This document shows, piece after piece, positions 23,021 through 30,936 of a DNA stretch of 64,000 bases. The stretch is taken from the NCBI RefSeq assembly GCF_000378385.1, contig NZ_KB899673.1, forward strand, positions 62,001-126,000, in the 5' to 3' direction. The notes under the pieces are model-generated. The model saw nothing but the letters and a program-made list of their open reading frames with translations. It made no database searches and was not told where the DNA came from. The DNA comes from Paenibacillus daejeonensis DSM 15491. GTDB lineage: Bacteria; Bacillota; Bacilli; Paenibacillales; Paenibacillaceae. The stretch's first letter is position 1. Every line of letters begins with the position of its first letter. The position numbers and the translations under genes were made by a program.

Positions 23021-24361
23021 ATGAACATGACGACCAAGCCTCTACGCCACTACGCCTTCATCAGTCTTTCACTATTGCTTTTGTTGACCGGTTGCGCGCA
23101 AAACGCAGTTGAACCTGGCAACAACGAGCCATCACCATCACCATCACCATCACCATCGCCGTCGTCAGCAACGCATACAGAGCCGCCAGCTTCTTCCACT
23201 TCTCCAGACAACGCATCCTTTGACACTGACGATGTCGATCCGGAGATTGCTGCAGCGCACACGGCTTTTGCACTGGATCTGTTCCAAGATATAGACCAAG
23301 AACGTTCAGATGAGAATCTGCTGCTCTCTCCCGTCAGTATTGCCACAGCACTCGCGATGACAGCCAATGGTGCCGATGGTGATACCCGGGAGGCGATGCT
23401 AGACACGCTGCATATGCAAACCATGGAAGATGAAGCACGTAATCGGGGACACGAGGTGATGCTCGATCTGCTCCGATACAGCGGCGAGGATACGCAGGTG
23501 CTGATTGCCAACTCCTTGTGGGCCGATGAAGGCTACCCGTTCAAGCCCACTTTTATGGATGCCAATCGCCAAGCGTTCAATGCCGAAATAGCTACCCTAG
23601 ATCTGCAAGATCCAGGCGCTACGGATCGAATCAATCATTGGGTAAGCGAGCACACAGACGGCAAAATAGAGGACATGGTTGAAGGGCCGATTGACGAGGA
23701 CACGATTTTATTTCTCCTGAACGCCGTCTACTTCAAAGCGAATTGGACCTACAAATTCAATGAAGAGCTTACGACACCACGCCCCTTCACCAATGCGGAC
23801 GGCTCAATGAACGAAGTAGACATGATGCACAAAAATGACAAATACGATTATCTGCAAGACGACGAGGTGCAAGTCGTCAGACTGCCTTATCAGGATCGCT
23901 CTCACAGTATGCTTGTCTTCCTGCCTGAGGAAACGCTTGGCTTGGACGCTTGGCTAGAGCAGCTGACACCGGAGCGGTGGAATAGCTACCTCGGCGGCTT
24001 TACTGAAGCGATGGGGGATTTTCGGATGCCTCGCTTTGCCATAGAGGACGAGATTCGACTGAACGATCCGCTGAAGCGCCTCGGTATGGAGGAGGCATTT
24101 GACCCAGATCGGGCTAACTTCAGTCAGATGACGGAACTCGAGCATAATCGAATCTATCTTCACGAGGCCAAGCACAAGTCGACCATCGAGGTTGGTGAGT
24201 ATGGGACGGTTGCCACCGCATCCACAAGTGTAGAAATGCGAGAGGAGTCCGGCTCAAGTCTAACTATAGACATGGAGGTCAACCGACCATTCTTCTTCGC
24301 CATCCATGACGCACGAACCTCATCCATTCTGTTCATGGGAGCGGTGCGTGACATCGACTAA
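23021..24361 (+). CDS. Serpin lipoprotein 3
   Basis: The 446-residue protein has a lipobox LLLTGC, then a (Ser-Pro)n linker encoded by a CATCAC microsatellite, then a full serpin domain: NLLLSPVSIATALAMTANGA, ANSLWADEGYPF, LFLLNAVYFKANWTYKF, VDMMHKNDKYDY, VNRPFFFAIHDARTSSILFMG. The hinge GEYGTVATASTSVEMRE is inhibitory-like, and the predicted scissile region EMREESGSS is acidic, unlike serpins 1 and 2. It is closest to serpin 1 in the linker and core, suggesting duplication. AGGAG precedes the ATG. Confidence 0.87.
   Translation: MNMTTKPLRHYAFISLSLLLLLTGCAQNAVEPGNNEPSPSPSPSPSPSSATHTEPPASSTSPDNASFDTDDVDPEIAAAHTAFALDLFQDIDQERSDENLLLSPVSIATALAMTANGADGDTREAMLDTLHMQTMEDEARNRGHEVMLDLLRYSGEDTQVLIANSLWADEGYPFKPTFMDANRQAFNAEIATLDLQDPGATDRINHWVSEHTDGKIEDMVEGPIDEDTILFLLNAVYFKANWTYKFNEELTTPRPFTNADGSMNEVDMMHKNDKYDYLQDDEVQVVRLPYQDRSHSMLVFLPEETLGLDAWLEQLTPERWNSYLGGFTEAMGDFRMPRFAIEDEIRLNDPLKRLGMEEAFDPDRANFSQMTELEHNRIYLHEAKHKSTIEVGEYGTVATASTSVEMREESGSSLTIDMEVNRPFFFAIHDARTSSILFMGAVRDID
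23129..23162 (+). repeat. CATCAC hexanucleotide microsatellite
   Basis: About five to six tandem six-base units encode the Ser-Pro linker of serpin 3. Unit gain or loss would keep the frame and change linker length only. Confidence 0.8.
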
Positions 24362-24471
24362 CGAACTGCAACTGAACGTGCCAGATCCCCGACTCGAGTC
24401 GCGTTGTGCACATCCTGCGGAGCGATTATAATGAAGAGACAATCAATAACGTCTCAGGGAGAGTGGAGCGT

Positions 24472-24936
24472 ATGACATTCTTGAAAAATCTCGGTCAACT
24501 GACCGGCCAAGTGACTGGCCGTGTCGTGGGCGGCAGTGTGCGTGTCGTCGGGGAACTCGCGGGCAGTGGTTTTGTCAAGGAAATTGGAGACAGCGTAGAG
24601 CGGGCATCCGTGAAAGTGGGCACGACGGCAGGCGAATTCGCCAGCGGAGCCTATGATGCTGCGGCAGGCACGATCTCCGGCGACAAAGGACGGCAGCAGA
24701 TCGGCATGGATGACATGGGGCATGCCGCGCGGGATACGGCCAACGGGGTCGTCAATTCCGCCAAATATGCCTATTCCAGTGGCAAACAAGTCGTCGAAGG
24801 CATTCAAGAGGACGACCGTGCCAAGCTCCGCTCCGGCGCCAAAGGCGTCGTGCTTGCCGCAGCAGCAGCTGCCCTTGTCTTCGGAGTTGCAGATATCGCG
24901 GATGGACCCGACGGCGGCGATCTGGGGGACGTATAG
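24472..24936 (+). CDS. Glycine-rich hypothetical protein
   Basis: The 154-residue protein has alternating small-residue helices (GQLTGQVTGRVVGGSVRVVG, TTAGEFASGAYDAAAGTI) and a C-terminal hydrophobic stretch KGVVLAAAAAALVFGVADIA followed by an acidic tail. Glycine-zipper-like spacing suggests membrane association. No signal peptide or catalytic motif is visible. ATG 24472 follows GAGAGTGGAGCG; a start at 24406 lacks support. Function unknown. Confidence 0.6.
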   Translation: MTFLKNLGQLTGQVTGRVVGGSVRVVGELAGSGFVKEIGDSVERASVKVGTTAGEFASGAYDAAAGTISGDKGRQQIGMDDMGHAARDTANGVVNSAKYAYSSGKQVVEGIQEDDRAKLRSGAKGVVLAAAAAALVFGVADIADGPDGGDLGDV

Positions 24937-25093
24937 CCAGCTAGCTTATTTCTCGCGGCTCAGGAGTGCCGAGAACATCTGAACATGTCGCGGCACTTAT
25001 TGACTTCAGATAGGCTGCGCGGGCGTGGTGGTAATCATGGTGTGAGAGAGATAACTTCCAAAGAAGCTGGTCACGTGTTCTGCTTTACTCATA

Positions 25094-25125
25094 GAAGGAG
25101 CGCCCTGTATGCAGGGCGCTCCTTC
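25094..25125. terminator. Strong hairpin between the glycine-rich protein and the DoxX gene
   Basis: A 14-bp perfect stem (GAAGGAGCGCCCTG / CAGGGCGCTCCTTC) closes a four-base loop. There is no clear T-run on either strand, so termination is likely but not certain. Confidence 0.55.
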
Positions 25126-25204
25126 CTTGCGTTGGCAGCTGACAGAATGGGTAAACTTAACCTAGAGTACATACAAGACCCCTTAGGGTAAGGAGGTATG
25201 AAGG

Positions 25205-25612
25205 ATGCGTTTATTGCAAACAACCGTCCCGCGGGCGATCGGCCTGATCTTGTTCGCAGGACTTTTCGTGGCTGCTTGCCTCTACCATTTTCGCGAGGCT
25301 GAGGGCTTCGCTGCCATGCTGCCGGACTTCGTTCCGCTGCGGCTGGAATTGGTCTATGCGACAGGGATCCTAGAGCTAATCTTGGCAATCCTCCTGTTAA
25401 TCCCTGCCACACGCCGCCGCGCGGGCAATTGGACAGCCATCTATTTGGTGTTGATTTTCCCGGCCAATATTTACGCTGCCTTCTATGGCATCCCGGCTCC
25501 TGGCCAGACAGAGACCAGCCAGACGGCACTCTGGATCCGGCTGTTGTTCCAGCCCCTGCTCATCTGGTGGGTCATCTGGGCTTCTCGTCCAGCACCCGGA
25601 CAGCGCAGCTAG
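25205..25612 (+). CDS. DoxX-like family membrane protein
   Basis: The 135-residue protein has four hydrophobic helices: AIGLILFAGLFVAACLYH, RLELVYATGILELILAILLLIP, WTAIYLVLIFPANIYAAFYG and LLFQPLLIWWVIWAS. The LVYATGILELILA and FPANIYAA motifs are typical of the DoxX-like/YphA group of small membrane proteins. The role in Bacillales is not established. AAGGAGG precedes the start. It is a single gene followed by the terminator at 25831-25873. Confidence 0.7.
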   Translation: MRLLQTTVPRAIGLILFAGLFVAACLYHFREAEGFAAMLPDFVPLRLELVYATGILELILAILLLIPATRRRAGNWTAIYLVLIFPANIYAAFYGIPAPGQTETSQTALWIRLLFQPLLIWWVIWASRPAPGQRS

Positions 25613-25830
25613 GGCTAGCTCATGCTGTTGGACACTTATCAAGCTTGGCGCCTCCCTCGACCGGCCAATTCATTAGCTGGGTGGGGGGCCCAACTAGCTA
25701 CCGTGAGGTCTGCAGCGTCTCACCATCCAAGTAACCTTTTTCCCCTTATTCCACCCATTCGCCCACTCCCGGGCAATTCAAGTAACCTTTTGCCCCTGGG
25801 GCGCTCCCATCTTCGATTCCGCAATCTAAA

Positions 25831-25873
25831 AGCCGCCCTGCACCACCCGGCTACCCGGATGCGCAGAGCGGCT
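25831..25873. terminator. Terminator between DoxX and manC genes
   Basis: AGCCGCCCTGC pairs imperfectly with GCGCAGAGCGGCT. On the minus strand it is followed by TTTT, ending the manC operon; it may also serve the + strand. The surrounding 25613-25910 stretch has no gene; two copies of a CAAGTAACCTTTT motif occur near 25724 and 25779. Confidence 0.6.
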
Positions 25874-25910
25874 CTCTTATATTATCTCTCCTACCGAGTC
25901 CCATCACTAT

Positions 25911-26984
25911 TTAAATATACTCCGTCATCCCCTTCTCCTTCAGCAGCTCGACCATGTCCTTGACGGCCTGGGCATCGTCCTTGGGACAGATCATCAGCGC
26001 ATCGTCCGTGTCGGCGATGATGAGGCCATCAATTCCGATGGTGGTAATCAGCCGGCAATTGCTGTAGATGATGGAATTGCGCGTATCAATGCCGACGTGA
26101 TTGCACTTGACGATGTTGCCTTGTTCGTCCGGCGGGAAGATGGCGCCCAGGGCATCCCAGGTACCGATGTCATTCCACCCGAACTCAGCCGGGACGACCA
26201 GCACCTCATCGGAGCGCTCCAGAATCCCATAGTCAATCGAGATATTCTGCAGTTGCGGATACACTGTCTCCAGTACCTCATTGGCTTGATCAGTGCCCAG
26301 ACTGTCCTGCACCGGCTTCATCATCTTGTAGAGCCGGGGCAGATACCGGCGGAAATTCTCAATGATGACAGAGGTCGTCCAGACGAAGATCCCGCTATTC
26401 CACAGATAGGAGCCTGCCTGTACATATTGCTGCGCCTTCTGGTAATTGGGCTTCTCCACAAACTCCGAGACCTCGTGGGAACGGCTGCCATTACCCGCCT
26501 GCGGGTCGTAGGCAATATAGCCGTACCCTGTGGACGGGAATGTCGGCTTGATACCGATCGTCACGATTTTCTCGGACTCTGCTGCGACCTCACAGGCCTG
26601 CTCCAGGGTCCGGCGAAACGGCTCCAAGTCCGTAATATAGTGGTCTGAGGGCAGAACAACCATGACGGAATCACCCGCGTGGTGATGGATGTGCATGGCC
26701 GCGTAGAGAATGCTTGCCGCCGTATTGCGGGCGACGGGCTCGCACAGAATATGCTCCTTCTTCACACTATCATGCATCATCTCTTCGAGCTTGGGGGCCT
26801 GGGCCTGATTGGTCACAATGACCGTCTGACCCGGCGGAATGACGTCCCCAAACCGTTCGATGGTGTCATTAAGCATAATGTCGTTGCCGCTAATATTAAG
26901 CAGCTGCTTGGGCATGGATTGGCGGGACAATGGCCAGAATCGCGTCCCCCCGCCGCCCGCGAGAATCGTAGCGAACTTATTCAC
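25911..26984 (-). CDS. manC: Mannose-1-phosphate guanylyltransferase
   Basis: The 357-residue protein has the nucleotidyltransferase signature LAGGGGTRFWPLSRQSMPKQLL at residues 8-30, LPSDHYI near 115, VTIGIKPTFPSTGYGYI and the FVEKP motif. These match GDP-mannose pyrophosphorylase, which makes GDP-mannose from mannose-1-phosphate and GTP. There is no fused isomerase domain. It overlaps the end of the upstream alpha/alpha-toroid gene by eight bases and is the last gene of a three-gene operon, so it probably supplies GDP-mannose to the GT4 enzyme encoded first. Confidence 0.88.
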   Translation of the reverse strand: MNKFATILAGGGGTRFWPLSRQSMPKQLLNISGNDIMLNDTIERFGDVIPPGQTVIVTNQAQAPKLEEMMHDSVKKEHILCEPVARNTAASILYAAMHIHHHAGDSVMVVLPSDHYITDLEPFRRTLEQACEVAAESEKIVTIGIKPTFPSTGYGYIAYDPQAGNGSRSHEVSEFVEKPNYQKAQQYVQAGSYLWNSGIFVWTTSVIIENFRRYLPRLYKMMKPVQDSLGTDQANEVLETVYPQLQNISIDYGILERSDEVLVVPAEFGWNDIGTWDALGAIFPPDEQGNIVKCNHVGIDTRNSIIYSNCRLITTIGIDGLIIADTDDALMICPKDDAQAVKDMVELLKEKGMTEYI

Positions 26985-28071
26985 TCTGCATCACCGACCT
27001 TGCGATCGAGTAAGAGATGATACTCTCCGATCCTTGATTGAGATTGAGTCCGCTCGGGTGTATCCCGTCATAGCAGGCTCCGGTCTGCACATCAATGAGC
27101 GAGACGCCGAGCGAATTCCGTCCGAGATACCATTCGTAGCATGCGGCGGCTTGCCTCTTATAGCTCTTCTCCCCAGTCAGGTGATAGGCCTCCAGGAGCG
27201 CAAGCATGGTCTCGCAGGCTTCGATCGGCTGCTCGTCATAGAGCGCCTTCTCGCCGCCTCGCTTGAACCAGCCGCTGCTGCCAATCGGGCGGAAGTACCC
27301 TTCGGAGGCAAAGGTATGCTCCGTCAGGAAGGACAGACTCTCCCGCCCAGTCGCCTGCAGATCGGTGCGGCCGGTCAGCGCCGCCGCCTTCAGCATGGCC
27401 CACGGCAGCATAGCATTGCCGTAAGTCATACTGTCCTCGAACCAGTGCCAATCCTCCTGGCGATAATGATGATACTGCTCACGCAGCCGCTGGGCCCAGT
27501 CCTCGATCAAGGCAGAGATCGCCTCATGCGAGAGGATGCTCTCGCCCTCTTCCTCCTGCGGATAGGGGAAGTCGTAATCCAGCGCACCCGGCGTCTCCAG
27601 CAGCAGGCTGAGCCCTACCGTCGCATACCCCATAGCCCGCGGCGAGCGGAGCTCGGCGAGCTGAGGGAGCGATTCGCGGATCAGGTATCGGCACGTGTTG
27701 CGCAGATTGGCAGGTACGGACGGCTCGGATAACGCAAATCCCAAGGCCCAGACCGTACGGCCCTGGCAGTCCTCCGACCCCTCCTCCTCTAGGAAATTAC
27801 GGTTATAGTCCATAAAATTGCGGAAGTTGCCGTGTTCGTTCTGCGCATGATGAACAAATGATAAGTACGTATGAATCAAATCCAGCGAAACCGTGTCCCG
27901 ACGCTGCTTGTAGATCAGTACCGCAGCGATCAGCGCCCGCGCATTGTCATCGGTCGTATAACCCTTGGAACGATCCGGCACACCAAACTTGGTATGCTGG
28001 AAAATTCCCGTATCGTCCGTCAACCGCCGTAGATAATCGTCTTGCAGAGTGTCAACAAGCTGAACGGCCAT
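26977..28071 (-). CDS. Alpha/alpha-toroid glycosidase-like protein
   Basis: The 364-residue cytoplasmic protein repeats helical hairpins typical of (alpha/alpha)6 barrels: GYTTDDNARALIAAVLIYK, TVWALGFALSEP, WFEDSMTYGNAMLPWAMLKAAAL, QPIEACETMLALLEAYHLTG. It resembles proteins annotated as glycosidase-related next to GT4 enzymes in Bacillales and Bacteroidetes. Conserved acidic positions around DDNAR and the histidine/tryptophan pair WHWFED could form an active site. The substrate is unknown; context suggests a mannosyl glycan. ATG 28071 overlaps the stop of the upstream gene (ATGA). Confidence 0.65.
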   Translation of the reverse strand: MAVQLVDTLQDDYLRRLTDDTGIFQHTKFGVPDRSKGYTTDDNARALIAAVLIYKQRRDTVSLDLIHTYLSFVHHAQNEHGNFRNFMDYNRNFLEEEGSEDCQGRTVWALGFALSEPSVPANLRNTCRYLIRESLPQLAELRSPRAMGYATVGLSLLLETPGALDYDFPYPQEEEGESILSHEAISALIEDWAQRLREQYHHYRQEDWHWFEDSMTYGNAMLPWAMLKAAALTGRTDLQATGRESLSFLTEHTFASEGYFRPIGSSGWFKRGGEKALYDEQPIEACETMLALLEAYHLTGEKSYKRQAAACYEWYLGRNSLGVSLIDVQTGACYDGIHPSGLNLNQGSESIISYSIARSVMQSE

Positions 28072-29252
28072 CAGATCACACTCCTGTTCGCGAGCTTGAA
28101 GTGTTTGATGCCGTCCCGAATCAGGCCAGCATATTGCTTGGCAATCTCGCTCCACATCATGGTGTCGCCGAGCGCCCGTGTATTAGCCTCCATTTGCGCA
28201 GTCCGCTGTGGATGCTCCAGCAGCTCCAGAATATTCTCCTTCAACGCCTCAGCACTGCGGAAATCAGCCAGCAGCCCCCGTCCATCAGCAAGCATCTCGG
28301 TTGCATACCGATAGGGCGTGGAGATAATGACGCGTCCGTAGCCGACCGCATAGGCCAACGTTCCGCTGACCGCCTGGTCCTTGCCCAGATAAGGCGTCAT
28401 ATAGATATCCGACATAACCAGGGACTGGATAACCTCCTCCTGTGTCAACAGCTTGTCGACGAACAGTATGTTATTCTCCAGCTCATACTGCCGGACCAAG
28501 TCCTTCAAGCTGTTGCGATACACTTCTCCCACTTCGCGTTTGACAACAGGATGCGTCTTGCCCCATATAATGTAGAGGGCTTCCGGATGATGGTCGGCAA
28601 CGCCGCGCATCGCTTCAATGGCATACTCAATCCCCTTGCCAGGACTGAGGAAACCGAAGGTTGAAATGACTTTGCGGTCCTCGAAGCCATAAGTCGCCTT
28701 AAGCTCATCCCGCGTGCCTGTAGCAACATAAGGTACGCCATGATGCACCACCTGGATTCGCGTCGGATCCACTTCATAAATCGTCTTAAGCTGCTCCACC
28801 GTGTTTTGTGCCATTGTAATGACCCGCATGCTGCCTTGCGCAAGTTGCTTCATAATATATCGCTGCTTGGCCGAGGGCTCCGTGAGCACCGTATGGAACA
28901 CCACAATATACGGAATCGTCAGAGATTCCGTAAGGCCAAGCAGATATTCTCCACTCTCGCCGCCATATATGCCGAATTCGTGCTGGATAACCAGCAGATC
29001 TGCGCCAGAGTTGTTAAGCCTGTCTGCAGCAGCCACGTAGTCCGTTCGCTTGTGCTGATCGATCTCCATAATCACCTGGTCGCTATAATCATAGGACTCA
29101 TTGTTGTTCACGGCCACGACCCGGGGCGTATTAAAATCCTGGATCTGAGCAAACTGATCTACTAAGTCCTGTGTGAACGTGGCGATGCCGCATTCCCGCG
29201 GCAGGCTGGTTCCAAGGAATACTACGTTGCATTTCCCGTTTTTCTCTAGCAT
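28071..29252 (-). CDS. Family 4 glycosyltransferase
   Basis: The 393-residue protein has a GT-B fold. The N-terminal domain shows SLPRECGIATFTQDL and VIQHEFGIYGGESG. The nucleotide-sugar domain shows STFGFLSPGKGIEYAIEAM, VDKLLTQEEVIQSLVMSDIYMTPY and SGTLAYAVGYGRVIISTPYRYATEML, the EX7E-like donor site of GT4. The HEFGIYGG pattern is shared with enzymes often found beside ManC and GH130-like proteins. Donor is probably GDP-mannose given the downstream manC; acceptor unknown. First gene of the operon, with a 565-base upstream gap. Confidence 0.8.
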   Translation of the reverse strand: MLEKNGKCNVVFLGTSLPRECGIATFTQDLVDQFAQIQDFNTPRVVAVNNNESYDYSDQVIMEIDQHKRTDYVAAADRLNNSGADLLVIQHEFGIYGGESGEYLLGLTESLTIPYIVVFHTVLTEPSAKQRYIMKQLAQGSMRVITMAQNTVEQLKTIYEVDPTRIQVVHHGVPYVATGTRDELKATYGFEDRKVISTFGFLSPGKGIEYAIEAMRGVADHHPEALYIIWGKTHPVVKREVGEVYRNSLKDLVRQYELENNILFVDKLLTQEEVIQSLVMSDIYMTPYLGKDQAVSGTLAYAVGYGRVIISTPYRYATEMLADGRGLLADFRSAEALKENILELLEHPQRTAQMEANTRALGDTMMWSEIAKQYAGLIRDGIKHFKLANRSVI

Positions 29253-29499
29253 CTGTAAATCCCTCCTACTGCGAATGAGTTGTTACTATGCCAGCAGTAA
29301 CCGGCATCTCCTCCCGCTTCCGTAAGAAGCTGGCGCGACGACAGCACTGCAGGGACAATCGACAGAACGGAAAAACAGGACCGTGACTTGGTGCAGTCAA
29401 AGCGCAGGCTGGCATTGTCCTGCAAGGACGATCCTTGGCTAGCTATGTCGGACGAACAGGAATAAAAGGTAATGTTATCCATATAGACGGTGAAAAAAA

Positions 29500-29524
29500 G
29501 AAAATAAAGTCCGCCTTTATTTTC
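29500..29524. terminator. AT-rich hairpin in the GT4/DUF1861 divergent region
   Basis: GAAAATAAAG and CTTTATTTTC form a perfect 10-bp stem around TCCGC. It lies in the 29253-29817 gap between divergent genes, which otherwise has no supported gene; it may be a terminator of an unannotated leader or an operator. Confidence 0.45.
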
Positions 29525-29817
29525 TAAGGGTAAACCTGCTTATAGTATTATTAAACCGCCTATAATTCTTTCAACCGTTCACGCCGAAAAAAAGCTGCGC
29601 TATGAATAATGAAGCTTGATTGAATCATTCACAGCGGGAAGGAATCTCGGGGACGCCAGCTATCGTTCATTATATGAGCCAGCTTGCTGCGGTAGTACCC
29701 GCCCCAGGGCAATAGGCAACAATTGACTATGAATAGACGTCAGTATATAGTATGTGGGAGGCGAGCGGGCTGCCCGTCCAGCCTTCTTATTCTTACCCAG
29801 TCAGGAGAATGCGTCCT

Positions 29818-30789
29818 ATGATGAGCCTTAACTCAACACCGCAGACCTGCCAAGAAATGTTGGAAGAATTCTATGACAATCCCCGTGAAACGACGGTACG
29901 CGAGATGATTTTCGCAGGCGTCGGGAAGCGGGATGTGTACAATATTACCTCGCCATTTATCGAGGGGGGTCGGGAGATCGTTATCGGCCGGGTGGAGGCG
30001 CGCGACAGCGAGTTCTCCCAAGTGTTCTTCTTCCAGCGTGATCAGAACATATGGCATCCCCGGGAGCATACGCATACGTACCCGCTGCAGGATCCGTGTA
30101 TCGCCAGGATTGAAGATGAATACGTATTCGGCGGCGTCGAGGTGATCCCGTCCCTGGACGATCCGGACAAGATCGTATCGTGGGTGACCCAATTTTACCG
30201 CGGCAAGACGATTGATTCACTCTGCCATTTCGCAAGCGGTCCCGACAAGATGAAGGACATTCGTCTTGTGACCCTCGCCGACGGACGAATCGGCGTCCTC
30301 ACCCGGCCGCAAGGCAAGATCGGCGGTCGCGGACAGATCGGCTTCACCATTATCGACAAGCTGGATGAACTCACCGTCGAGAAGGTAGAATCGGCTTATA
30401 TTATGCATGACCAGTTCATCCCCGAGGAGTGGGGCGGCGCCAATGAAGCACATCTGCTCAGCAACGGCTGGGTAGGCGTACTGGGCCATATTGCTTGCTT
30501 TGATCAGAATCAGAACAAGCATTATTACTCTATAGTATTCGCATTGAACCCCGAGACGATGGAGAAGTCACCGATGAAAATCATCGCTGTACGTGCCGAT
30601 TTTCCGCCCGGCCCCGAAAAAAGGCCGGATCTGGAGGATGTGATCTTCAGCGGCGGGTTAATCCGCAGCGAGGATGGTCGTGCACTGCTGTCCGTTGGCG
30701 TCAGCGACGCCGAGGCTTACCAGATCGATATCCCCGACCCGTTTCTGGAATACGAGCAGGCGGTGCTCCCTACAGCGCAGGAAGCCTGA
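29818..30789 (+). CDS. DUF1861 / mannoside-phosphorylase-like beta-propeller protein
   Basis: The 323-residue protein has the DUF1861 pattern: GVGKRDVYNITSPF, GRVEARDSEFSQVFFF, DPCIARIEDEYVFGGVEV, and WGGANEAHLLSNGWVGVLGHIA, spread as propeller blades. The family resembles GH130-type five-bladed propellers that act on beta-mannosides, but I cannot confirm catalytic activity. It is divergent from the GT4/ManC operon, so a link to mannosyl glycan turnover is plausible. Starts at 29809, 29818 and 29821 are all possible; 29818 best fits the AGGAG site. Confidence 0.65.
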   Translation: MMSLNSTPQTCQEMLEEFYDNPRETTVREMIFAGVGKRDVYNITSPFIEGGREIVIGRVEARDSEFSQVFFFQRDQNIWHPREHTHTYPLQDPCIARIEDEYVFGGVEVIPSLDDPDKIVSWVTQFYRGKTIDSLCHFASGPDKMKDIRLVTLADGRIGVLTRPQGKIGGRGQIGFTIIDKLDELTVEKVESAYIMHDQFIPEEWGGANEAHLLSNGWVGVLGHIACFDQNQNKHYYSIVFALNPETMEKSPMKIIAVRADFPPGPEKRPDLEDVIFSGGLIRSEDGRALLSVGVSDAEAYQIDIPDPFLEYEQAVLPTAQEA

Positions 30790-30850
30790 TGGGTGCAGGA
30801 TGCGAGTCTTCATCGTCATCGCTAGACCTTTAATAGGAACATCGTACAAA

Positions 30851-30885
30851 AAGCACCCTGGCCACTAGGCCGGGGTGCTGTTTTG
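30851..30885. terminator. Bidirectional terminator between DUF1861 and the sugar-binding protein gene
   Basis: AGCACCCTGGCC pairs with GGCCGGGGTGCT around ACTA, flanked by AAAAA on one side and TTTT on the other. It serves the convergent genes on both strands. Confidence 0.8.
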
Positions 30886-30936
30886 TACTGTGTGTTTTTT
30901 TGCTGTCTGTTGATTCGTGCCGTTTAGTTAACCTAA

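Noticed and set aside
23109-23294. Histidine-rich + strand frame (metal-binding-like)
   Set aside because: The His run is the CATCAC microsatellite read in another frame inside serpin 3.
24985-25191. 68-codon + strand frame before the DoxX gene
   Set aside because: It spans a strong hairpin, lacks a ribosome binding site and shows no protein-like features.
29246-29482. 78-codon minus-strand frame before the GT4 gene
   Set aside because: No ribosome binding site, unnatural composition, and it crosses into the GT4 start.
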